Shown: positions 54,731 through 64,000 of the stretch, in pieces
How the letters are laid out: each line of letters opens with the position of its first letter
Numbering within the stretch: the stretch's first letter is position 1
Assembly (NCBI GenBank): GCA_029718625.1
Contig: CM056381.1
Location: 56,290,157-56,354,156, forward strand
DNA: 64,000 nt
DNA from: Synaphobranchus kaupii
Lineage: Eukaryota; Chordata; Actinopteri; Anguilliformes; Synaphobranchidae
Direction of reading: 5' to 3'
Position numbers and translations under genes: made by a program
Notes under the pieces: model-generated
Database searches by the model: none
What the model saw: the letters and a program-made list of their open reading frames with translations, nothing else
Told to the model about the DNA's origin: nothing

Positions 54731-55753
54731 TAAATACTAGGAAAATATATATATTTTTACAAATATTTGGTTGCACCACCTGACATTTGTTAAAAATACA
54801 GTCAAAAAATTAATTTAAACACTTATGAAATGTTATTTAACAAATGAGACTTGTTTAAACACATTGTTCCAGACTCAAAAATAGTTAGAACAAACTTCCT
54901 GCTCCTCCTTCTTACGCTTTTTTTTTTTACATTTTAGCTTAGTTCCAAGTTGCACGCACTTCCCCCGGCTGGGGAGGAAGCAACTAGGCCGACATAGGCA
55001 AGGGAACACGCAGGGAGACTCCTCTCTCCCTTGGGTTAGGCGGCCAGAACAACCACTCTTCCCAGCTCTCAGCGTGTTCTAGAAAGCCACTGAAACTGCA
55101 TCCACTGACTGAGCTATCATTATACAACGTAGTCATAAAGTGACAGCCTGTGTTAATACATACCGCAAACCGCAAGGAACCCATTGAAACCACTTGCTGA
55201 AAAGGACGAAGGAAAAGCAAATGTTCAAAAGTTTCCAGCAACGACACAAGGAACTGAACCAGCAAAAGGTACGAAAAAGGACAGCCGGACCCAAAAGGCA
55301 TAACTTTTCCCATTGGACGGAAGCCATGGAACCAGCCTGTGTACTCCAGTACATTAAGGCTGACACAAATATCCAGGCAATAGTTTAGGAAAATTTTTGT
55401 TTAATGTTTATTGTCAGTGTAATTACATGTATGATTGTATTCATTGTGTGTATTTAGAGTTATGTTAACTTATAACTTCACCCATCGCTTGCAGGCTGTC
55501 AACAGCCAATTAGCCTCGCATAAGCTAAAGTTACCGAGCCTACTCTAATTTACAGCGAACACTAATTTATAATCCGCCTCCCTTTTAAATCGACATTTGT
55601 GCATGTTTATACTAATAACTAGCCCATTAGATATAAGATCCCGTGCCTATAAACGAACAACAGAGGCCTGGAATTTAGTTAGACATATATAAATTCATGT
55701 AACCTCGTATGCAGTCTTTCAGGCCATGTTAGCTTCATGCTAAAGCTAGATTT

Positions 55754-55792
<39 letters not shown>

Positions 55793-56349
55793 TTCCCCTC
55801 GAGGCATACGTCTTATGATCTCTGAACACCATGTGTTCTGGTGTGAACCCACACACACACATACAGAAGTAGAACTGTGAATTCTAATATGCCTCATTCT
55901 TATTCTACACTTCGTTTTCCTTTCCATATCATTCGCTGCTTTTAGGATGTCAGTTTTTGTGTTTGTTATTTAATTAATTATATTTTGTTAAACCTGGTTG
56001 TTGGTCTGATTGTTGTTTGGATAAACATTTGAGCCTATCCTCCAAAAGAACTTCAAATTACGTTATTGATTATTATTTTAATAGTTAATATTGAAATTCA
56101 TAATCATGATTTAATAATTAATTTTACGAGACTGATTAATTATACTTTTGCACCATTGGGTTACCATATGAGGTTCTCTATATGTATATTCTCATCACTA
56201 GTTGGCGATCGTGTGGTATGTATAAATATTACCGACATAACTGGTAACCTAGTGTGAAGCAATATGAATTTTATAAACTCTGCACATTCATTGGTGCCTC
56301 CATGTGATGACTGTTAAAACGTTTTAACTCTGTCTTCACTACCAAATTC
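54731..56349. other. Unassigned sequence
   Basis: No convincing gene. (AAT)n occurs at 55755-55793 and ACACACACAC near 55850. Frames at 54984-55366 show no known family. Confidence 0.4.
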
Positions 56350-57486
56350 TTAAAGGTATACTATGTAGGTTCATTGTAAACAACTCGTTCTTTGTTTACA
56401 TTCAAATTTTCTCCCCAAATAACATTGTATGTGTCCTTGTGGTCTAATAAACATGTTGAATGTATTTCCTACCTCATAAGTCGTTCGCAAAGTGACATCC
56501 CGTCGCCATTTTTAAAGCCAGAAACAGCAAAAATGGTGTAAACATCATGAATGGGCGGTTCCTGCTCATTTCATTGACATGGCCAGGCCATGTGGGCAGG
56601 CTTCCAGGTAAACTCTTATCTTATACAACACAAAAGACGGGTAGCTGGCCCAAATACAACAAGCAAGCTACGGACTAACTGCAAACCAATACAAAATAAA
56701 CTAAGCTACCAAGTGACTCCAATCTGTTCAATTAACTAACAACAGCTGAAAGCAATGAAAAAAGATACGCTTACCTGAGTCCGAGTGTAGCCTAGATGAT
56801 CCACGACGCAGCAATTATGCACTGTTACCGAAGCGTGACTTCAAAACCGAAGTACGTACCGAACCGTGACCTTTGTGTACCGTTACACCCCAAATATTTA
56901 TATATAAATATTTTCCCAAAATAAATCAGAGATACCCTCAATTAAAAAAATGCTGTGACCTGGCAGCACAATATATACCTGCCTGCCATCGTCTTAGGGA
57001 CGGTGAGTGACAGAGATCATTATAAACCAATTTAAATTTTTTATATTTATTATATTCACTTTATAAGATCATATGTGTCGTTCTCATCATCATTATTATC
57101 ATTTCTATTGATAATTATTATTATTTTTAATTGTACTTTATTATTTTACATTATTGTTATTTCTAAATCCATAATCAAAGAAAAGTTCTTGTTTTCATTC
57201 GTTTCTAGTCTTTGCTGTTTTGTATTGTTCAGAGTTAGATGTATGTCTTCGACTGTTTTAATGCAGTATGCTTTGACAATACAGATTCAATGTCTTGTCA
57301 TGCCAAAAAAGCGAATTGAATTGAGTCCACGGTCAGAGAAAATATGTGTGAAACGTCACCACAATGCTCGTGCGTCGTCGTGCGCGTCTGAGAAGAACAC
57401 GTGATAAGCAATTTTCGGGGAGCCCTTTTCTCCTACGTGCTCAATATCGCCATCTAGTGTTCTGAAACTACATAGTATACCTTTAA
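56350..57486. mobile_element. TTAA-bounded element, 1.1 kb
   Basis: TTAA at 56350-56353 and 57483-57486. Inverted ends are AAGGTATACTATGTAG and CTACATAGTATACCTT. It has no recognisable transposase; the open frame at 57075-57404 is low-complexity and hydrophobic at its start. Its TTAA target matches the 16169-17427 element, but the terminal sequence differs, so it is a different family. Confidence 0.75.
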
Positions 57487-57520
57487 TTTACCTAACGACA
57501 CTACATCATTCTCAAATTCG

Positions 57521-57909
57521 TACAGTTGAAGTCAGAAGTTTACATACACTCAGCCAAGCCCTCACAAAGAAAATTGTGGACCTCCACAAGTCTGGTTCAT
57601 GCTTGGGAGCAATTTACAAACGCCTGAAGGTACCACGTTTGTCTGTACAAACAATAGTATGCAAGTATAAACACCATGGGACCACGCAGTCGTCATACTG
57701 CTCAGGAAGGAGACGTGTTCTGTCTCCTAGAGATGAACATGCTTTGGTGCGAAAAGTGCAAATCAATCCCAGAACAACAGCAAAGGACCTTGTGAAGATG
57801 CTGGAGGGAACAGGTACAAAAGTATCTATATCCACAGTAAAACGAGTCCTATATCAACATAACCTGAAAGGCTGCTCAGCAAGGAAGAAGCCACTACTCC
57901 AAAACCACC
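57521..57909 (+). pseudogene. Tc1 5' fragment with transposase N-terminus
   Basis: Starts TACAGTTGAAGTCAGAAGTT, the outer Tc1 end after TA, but the inner IR/DR repeat is deleted and coding begins near 57560. MDLHKSGSCLGAIYKRLKV, LSPRDEHALVRKVQINPRT and LKGCSARKKPLLQN form the paired helix-turn-helix. The catalytic domain is missing, because at 57910 the sequence jumps into the TTAA-family fragment. The frame runs across this junction and produces a 136-codon hybrid with no expected function. The protein is nearly identical to 20029-20276. Confidence 0.88.
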
Positions 57910-58138
57910 ATAGACTGTCGTCGTATTTTATTTGCTTTGGGTGCACTGTGGAGTGTTTAAGTGCGTTTGGTAGTGGATGCTACTAGTTTCCTACGAGTTG
58001 CGCTAGCACTAGCAATGTGTGTATGTCCAAAAGAAGGGACAGCATGGAATTATCTGAAAATGGTTTCCATCAATCAACTACATCATGGGTAAGTCGTAAT
58101 TGAGACATTATGTCCAAAATTCCGAACTATCCCTTTAA
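57910..58138 (+). repeat. TTAA-family element fragment, fused to Tc1
   Basis: Matches 33672-33905 from ACTGTCGTCGTATTTTAT to the end CCGAACTATCCC plus TTAA (58135-58138). The left end is missing and directly joined to Tc1 sequence. Confidence 0.75.
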
Positions 58139-59245
58139 TAAATTTAACAATATCTGTTAACTGTTTGAATTATGAAGTCAGTAAGCCAACACAATCTGAT
58201 ACCGCAACCCAAAAATCCTTTGGCCTCCAGGTTTCTGTTAACCTGCTTTGGCCTAGTGGTTACAATCTTGGCTTTCCATGCGTAAGGTTAGTGGTTCAAT
58301 TAAAGTTAATGTTGGGCAAAATGACTGTACAAATGCTACACTTCTTTTAATGTTCTTTTCACAGTAACAAACAGCTTTTTATTGCAAAGGTTAAGAAATT
58401 GAACAGTATTACATGTTCACTGTTTCACTTGTACTTAAAAGACGTTAATGGCCACCGACATGGTCCAGTAGCTTACGATACTACCAACCAACGAAAGATT
58501 TACCGCAGGTCACGTTTACGCAGTTGGCTATGGGAACAAGTATCCATTTGTCAGACACAGAAAATAAAGTTTTCACACAAAATATGAACTGGTACAGAGT
58601 GCGTTGTTGCAGTAATGTAAAAAATCTATTCATAACTGTGCCATTGGCTACGTGTTTTGAACTAACATTTCTTTTCAAACATCGTCACTAGTCTCAATTT
58701 CACACAAAAGCCGACAAAAACATTAGTCTATGTGTAAGCCTACCTATGTTGTCCTGTTGCGGTTTAGCACACTTCAGGTTTGTTCGGGTTACGGTTTTCA
58801 CACATAACACAATGTCACCATAAAAATTAAGTAGGCTACTAGGAAAATGAAGAGCTTACGATAATACGCAAGCCCTTACGGGATCGGGTTTAGATACCAT
58901 CAACAATGGCAAAAGCCCTGATTAGAACAAACATTTGCTTTTTGGGTCAACCCCATCCCCCCCAAAAAATACCAATAACTTCCAAGGGATTTGACAAGAA
59001 ATAATGACCTTTGGTAGTTACATTGGCAGTCACATCAAGAGCACCAACATAAAGTATTGGCCCAATTGAAAAGCATGGTGGCGCTATAGAGCACACCTTT
59101 TTTAAATTCAGAAATGCACAAAAAATCACTGTTGTTTTTTTAGAGATTATAGAATTGCTGTAATCAATTTCCTCATCTGGACCATATATCTGTACCTTAT
59201 GGATCACCGCCATTTTGTAAGTGCTATTAGCCCTTTTACTCATTC
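58139..59245. other. Unassigned, with a tRNA-like stretch
   Basis: 58240-58300 contains TTGGCCTAGTGGTTACAAT and TTAGTGGTTCAATTAA, an A-box/B-box-like pair suggesting a tRNA-derived SINE head. No cloverleaf was established. 59090 has a GCGCTATAG motif. No gene recognised. Confidence 0.35.
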
Positions 59246-59253
59246 CTCAGTTT

Positions 59254-59446
59254 CAGAGGTGTATAATCCAGGTTCAGAAAGTAAAAGTCCTCCCCAGTAT
59301 TTTGTTCCAGTCACCTAGATTTGCTAATTAGCAAATTAATTCTTCAGCCAGGAGGTGGAACTAATAAAATCAGCTGGCTGAGTCAATGGGTGGAAGAAAC
59401 ACATGGCAGGACTTTTACTTTCTGACCCCTGGATTATAAACATCTG
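59254..59446. mobile_element. hAT-type MITE, 193 bp, 8-bp target duplication
   Basis: Ends CAGAGGTGTATAATCCAGG and CCTGGATTATAAACATCTG. CTCAGTTT is exactly repeated at 59246-59253 and 59447-59454. Its sister at 51840-52025 shares the GTAAAAGTC and ACTTTTACTTTCTGA blocks. Confidence 0.93.
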
Positions 59447-59454
59447 CTCAGTTT

Positions 59455-59747
59455 TGGCCTAACCACATGGCTGAGACCTATGAAACCGGGTACATTGGTG
59501 GAGGGTGCCTTTTATGGCCACTAAGCGATTTTAGCACCAACTCGCCACTGGGGGGGGCGCTATAACTATCATTTGAATTTGCTATATTTAAACCATCCTA
59601 AATCCTGCCCCTTGTCGGCTAGAGACTTGAAACCAAGCTCACAAGACGTCTCTCCTAATGTACAACATAAATGCTTAGAAGTCATAATGTCCACCATATT
59701 GAATTTTCCATCATATTTATTTTTTTGTGTGTGTATACTGTATACAC
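59455..59747. other. Unassigned sequence
   Basis: Contains GGGGGGGGCGCTATAAC at 59550, a motif also seen near 59090. No gene recognised. Confidence 0.4.
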
Positions 59748-61100
59748 AGTGCCCTCCATAACATTTGGGACAACAACATATTTTTTCTTGATTTGGATCA
59801 GTACCCTACAATTTTAAATTTGTAATCAAACCAAAATTGTGTCCTCTTAACTTTAAAGTGATTCATTCCAATTTATGGAAATTCATTAAGGGTCATGGCC
59901 AAGCACAATGGACGTTCAGTACTATAATATAGCATCAGAAACTGGTTACCAACCTTGTTGATAAGCAGATGTGACAGGAAAAACACAGTTGCTTAGTTTT
60001 GGGAGAATCTAAAATATTCTGCACACACCTCATGCTCACTGTTGGTTGAGCGTGGGATTGATGGTCTCTTTGAGCTGAATTCTGATAGTGCCTGTGACCC
60101 TTGGCCTTCTAGACCCCTCCCCATCCTGCCTCTCACAATAGTCATGCAAGTTCTGGTTCTGGGGTATTAGGGGCAGTTTGTCACAATGATGCAAGGATTA
60201 CTACAGACCAACAAGGTCATCTAGGTTAATCCTCCACGGGAAGTTTTGGATCAGAACAAGCTTGAGCCGGTAATCAGTATTCTGCTTAGTCCCAGGTCAC
60301 ACTGAGACAGCTACACAAAGGTCACAGAACACTGCAAAAAAAAAAGAAAAAAGAAATGAGACAACACAAAGGTCTTTGAGCTCTACACTGCCTGACCAAA
60401 ACCAATAAAATAATCTGCGTCAAAATAATCAATACAGTGCACATCATACCCTATACACATTTTGTTACATAAAATAAATTCAGCTGTGTCAACAAATTGA
60501 CACAAAATTACAAGTAAATTAGAAATAAACTGAAAACACCTCTGGAACATCAAAATCTATAAACCTATTTCATTAGAAAGGAAAACAAATACGGCACATC
60601 TACAGATCAGCAGAGTGTTGTGTCCCTACAGCACACCACTTGTGTCCTGAGATAGTTTGCGTCCACACAGGAGTGCCAACACATGAATGAAGCCCTCCAG
60701 GCCATAGTACCAATATCAAAGAGTGAAATTATTTTGCCCCTCCAATCACCAGGCAATTGGGTGAGTCCCTGCTTTATAGGTACAGAGAAAAATCCTCTTG
60801 TTTGTCTTCAACCCACTCATGTGACCCTCATGCCTTTGTACACGTTAAAATACAATCCAGGTCAGCAAGGCTGAAACACAAGCGAAAGAGCACTACTTGA
60901 AGCACACAGACATTCAGTTAAATGCAAAAGCACTGGGAAAGTGACACTTTGGCTCTGTATTTCAGCACATTGGATTTGAAATAAAACAGTCCAATTGCAG
61001 ACTGTCAGCTTTAATTTGAGGTATTTACACCCATATCGGGAGATCTGTGTAGGAATTACATAAATCACTCCTGGAGAGTGTTTTTGATATGTCCAACAGG
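59748..61100. mobile_element. Degraded mariner/Tc1-type non-autonomous copy
   Basis: The left end ACAGTGCCCTCCATAACATT and TTTGTAATCAAACCAAAATT match the family seen at 32735-32868. The right part 60945-61075 has TTGGCTCTGTATTTCAGC and GACTGTCAGCTTTAATTTGA. No transposase remains in the middle, and the right boundary is approximate. Confidence 0.5.
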
Positions 61101-61979
61101 GGTTTTTCTTCCCAATTGAAAGTATTATTCTGTCATTCTCCTTCCGTGATCTACCAGGGTTTCCCAAAAGTATTGTAAGGCTAAGACGATCGTAAAACCT
61201 TTCTTATGAAGCTTCTTGAACTTAGGTTGCATTTCCCAAAAGCATCTTAACTTACGACGCTCTTAGAAATGATTACTCCCAACCAGTCGTAGATGGTTAA
61301 GTGTGTTTTAGAAGCCCATAAATCACATACTTTTTTTGATTTTTTGTGTTCGTGTTAATTTCATTTTACGGTTACAATAACCACTGATTGAGTTTTTTTA
61401 AAGTGATGTTAGATGCAACAATATTAACATTTTTTTTTTATTATTTAAATTTATTTTTATATATTTGGAAATTACCCATAAATATATTTCTTAAATTCCC
61501 CTAATAAATAAGATTGAGACATACACCACAGGCTCTGTAGTAATACCCATCCCTCCCCACACAGAAAAGAGCGCCAGCCCAGAAACATCCCGAAGACATC
61601 TTAGAATAATAAATACAGGCAGAGGAGCAAGTTTTCTGTGATTTTATTTTTCCAAATGAGATTGCTATTGCATCACAGATATGACTGAGCAAGGTTATTT
61701 TATAATATTTTAAAGTCAAAAATCCTGCATAGTGCACCATTAAGTACACCACATTTAGAGAACATTTTGCCTGCTTAACAACTTTCTCATCCAGTGTACA
61801 AGCATACTCAATAGCAGTGGCGAGCGGTGACTTTTGACACGGGGTATGCTATCTCTACACCCCCATCCCGGCGCACACACAGCCCCACCCGCCCGCTACA
61901 ACCCCTACTCAACACTACAAATGAGGTGATGACACCCCTCTAACACACTACAAAAAATGAATTCACTATATCACAATTC
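61101..61979. other. Unassigned sequence
   Basis: No gene recognised; AT-rich with homopolymer runs. Confidence 0.4.
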
Positions 61980-62028
61980 CAGTGGGTCAGAAGTTTACAC
62001 ACACTAAGTTGACTGTGCCTTTAAATTT
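61980..62028 (+). repeat. Tc1 inner IR/DR fragment
   Basis: CAGTGGGTCAGAAGTTTACAC and CACTAAGTTGACTGTGCC match the inner direct-repeat region of the Sleeping Beauty-type element at 20555-20590. It is fused directly to repeat family X at 62029. Confidence 0.75.
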
Positions 62029-62225
62029 TTAATATTTGGTCGCATATCCTTTGCATGCCATGACTTCCTGATGTCTGTGACCCAACAACATCAAAAGACT
62101 CTTGATATCTTATTTTCTGGTACTCATACAAGCGATACTATAACGTCTCTGCATTTGAATGGATCTCTATGGGAATTGGGAGGTGGGACTAGATTTAGCT
62201 GTAAATTACACTGGAACAGTATATC
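62029..62225 (+). repeat. Dispersed repeat family X, copy 3
   Basis: Starts ATATTTGGTCGCATATCC and carries TGATGTCTGTGACCCAACAA through ACACTGGAACAGTAT. It is uninterrupted where copy 2 holds the hAT, confirming the empty site. Confidence 0.85.
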
Positions 62226-63660
62226 AATGCCAATAATCGCGAGAGAAAATAAAATCTGCGCAATCGAGGAGCCGTGTGCACAGCCTGAAACTCCGTGCGT
62301 GCAAATTGTTTTGCTGTGTGCTTTTACTGAACTTGCGTGCGAGTAAAGTCTGTATTTGAGTGCAATATTAGCCTTTGAGGAGAAATCCAGGCTTTGAGCG
62401 CGCACATAACGTGAACGAGCGCGCATTAGTACCGTCGGAAACCCAGCAGCACTACTGCAGTCATTGCCGTTTGTCAATTAAATAATTGGAGGACAAACAA
62501 CAAATATTCAATTGTTTTAACGAACATAATCCCATATCCCATGGTCCTTTTTTTTTGTGTGTGTGATGCTCATGTTGGCCACTAAAGAGAAGATGCAGCC
62601 TAGAGAATGTTGGAAAGTAGTAGTTGTGTCCTACCTGTCCACAGTCACGTAGCAGCAAAGGGAGTTGCTGAATTGAACTGAAAGTCTGGGCGTGTACAAA
62701 CACCAAAGAGCTTTTCCTAAAACTCTTTTTCGGTCTGAGACTGAGAAGCATGTCAACGCAAGGCTTTTTTTATTATATGGAATGCACATTCCTTTGCAAT
62801 AATATTTTATAACCCATTACATGTACTATTTATAACCCAGGGTTCAACTTTAAGAAATAAGATAAGAAATGTATACTTGCTGGATATGGAAAAGTTATTT
62901 TGCGGGTATCCACCAAATCACCAAGAGAAGACGGACTAAGTAGAAAAAAAAAATTGGAATCTTTTTTACATACAATTCATTAAAAGTAGTCAACCTTGTG
63001 CACACAGCAGAACAGCAACGCCATTCTCTACTCCCTCTCTCTCCCGCTATGCTCACTTTGCTGGTCCTCATCCCATACCATGGCTGCCCAGGTAAGTAGT
63101 TGCAACCCTGCATGTTATTCACACCTGCGGCAGCCCTCCTAAAAGAACATAGACTATGAATTCTTCATTATCACTCACACACACTGCATCAATATCAAGA
63201 GCACACAGTGACCCTGGTCACACTCTGGCTAATACACAGACTGCCAGCTCACCCTAGAGGAACCACTTCTACTCACACCCAGATATACAGGGATGAAAGA
63301 GGGTGGTTGCTCCACAAGAGCACACAGCTGTACACACACAGACATAGACAAAAAAATACAAAAGAATTGGGGGATATAGCGTCGGCCCACCCCACTTTAT
63401 GGACCTAGCTACATCCCCCCCTCTGCCTCTACTCCAACTCCAAGTCTTCTGTCTGGCCACACTCCAAATAATACTCGGAGGGGAAGCACATTGCTGTCAG
63501 CCCACACTCACCCTGTCATCACACACACCCATGGCAACCCAGGCCAGCTCACGTCCCTTACGTGCAGGGAAACAAGTTCCCTGGAAGAGCAGTCAGGATT
63601 CCAGTCCAGAATTTCCCCGTCGCTGCACTTGACCACTTCATGCTGCTGTCTGGTTGGTCT
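62226..63660. other. Unassigned sequence
   Basis: No convincing gene. CA/ACAC-rich and CCC-rich patches near 63180-63430 give spurious open frames. Confidence 0.4.
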
Positions 63661-63666
63661 GCAGGT

Positions 63667-63900
63667 TGGAGACCAGGGGCTCTATCTTGACTATCTTAGC
63701 GTTTGGTCTAAAACGCATGGCACAAGTGCATTTAGGGCATGTCCAAGTCCACTTTTGCTAGTTAGACATGTTATTTGAGCGCTAAGTACGGCGCAAGGTG
63801 TAAATGGCCTGGACTTAGTCTCTACATTAATTAAAGGTGTGTCTTGCGCGTAACATGCAATAAACCAATCAAAATGTCATATCCCATTCCCTTTAACCCT
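63667..63900 (+). mobile_element. MITE-like element beginning GGGCTCTATCTTG
   Basis: Opposite-orientation relative of 5255-5525: CTTAGCGTTTGGTCTAAAAC, GGGCATGTCCAAGTCCAC, AACCAATCAAAATGTCATAT. The right end is probably near 63895. Confidence 0.65.
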
Positions 63901-64000
63901 ATGGACTTTGGCCCCCTAGTGGTGGGACGCCTGCGTCCCAATTTTTTATAGTGTTCATATTTCTCTTAAATTCTAAATTAAAACGTTAATAAAACACGGA

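Overview
The window is transposon-dense, AT-rich vertebrate DNA, most probably from a ray-finned (teleost) fish. The evidence is the repeat fauna: a Sleeping Beauty-type Tc1 with IR/DR ends, a chromodomain Gypsy, a Polinton/Maverick, a Penelope-like element, a 5S-rRNA-derived SINE, tRNA-type SINEs, and the LINE/SINE tail built on TCGCTTTGGATAAAAGCGTCTGC. I found no convincing intact host gene. Almost all coding capacity belongs to mobile elements, most of it broken by frameshifts, deletions or nested insertions.

Layout. 1-3.4 kb: a 37-bp minisatellite, then an internally deleted chromodomain Gypsy with its 3' LTR. 3.5-6.1 kb: tandem and dispersed non-autonomous repeats. 6,530-15,118: a very large palindromic element (about 3.8-kb arms, 1.0-kb spacer) bounded by a 7-bp target duplication, each arm carrying the same LINE fragment. 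16.2-17.4 kb: a TTAA-flanked element with a TATA box, a truncated THAP ORF and an acidic first exon. 17.6-20.8 kb: a Tc1 split by a LINE. 21.3-24.2 kb: a C-rich block with a 5S-type SINE and a hAT MITE, then a Harbinger-like element with a Myb-like fragment. 24-33 kb: mostly unassigned DNA with dispersed repeats, a CpG-rich segment and a (CA)n tract.

34.2-36.6 kb: a Penelope-like element with a GIY-YIG ORF between inverted terminal repeats, each holding a hammerhead-ribozyme-like motif. 37.4-49.4 kb, possibly to 50.6 kb: a decayed Polinton. Capsid-like C-terminus and adenain-like protease run rightward; a pX-like basic protein with the rest of its gene, the packaging ATPase and the protein-primed DNA polymerase run leftward. 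No integrase was found. Three later insertions sit in it: a nearly complete hAT (39,282-42,070, 8-bp duplication), a tRNA-type SINE (46,136-46,529, 13-bp duplication) and a Tc1 (47,840-49,347, TA). 50.7-64 kb: inverted copies of repeats from the first 6 kb, another hAT-type element (52,941-54,337), a second TTAA-bounded element (56,350-57,486), Tc1 fragments and MITEs.

The nested insertions give a partial relative chronology. The items most worth following up are the giant palindromic element, the paired hammerhead-like motifs, the promoter-bearing TTAA element, and the region upstream of the Polinton polymerase with a 180-bp tandem array resembling duplicated exons.
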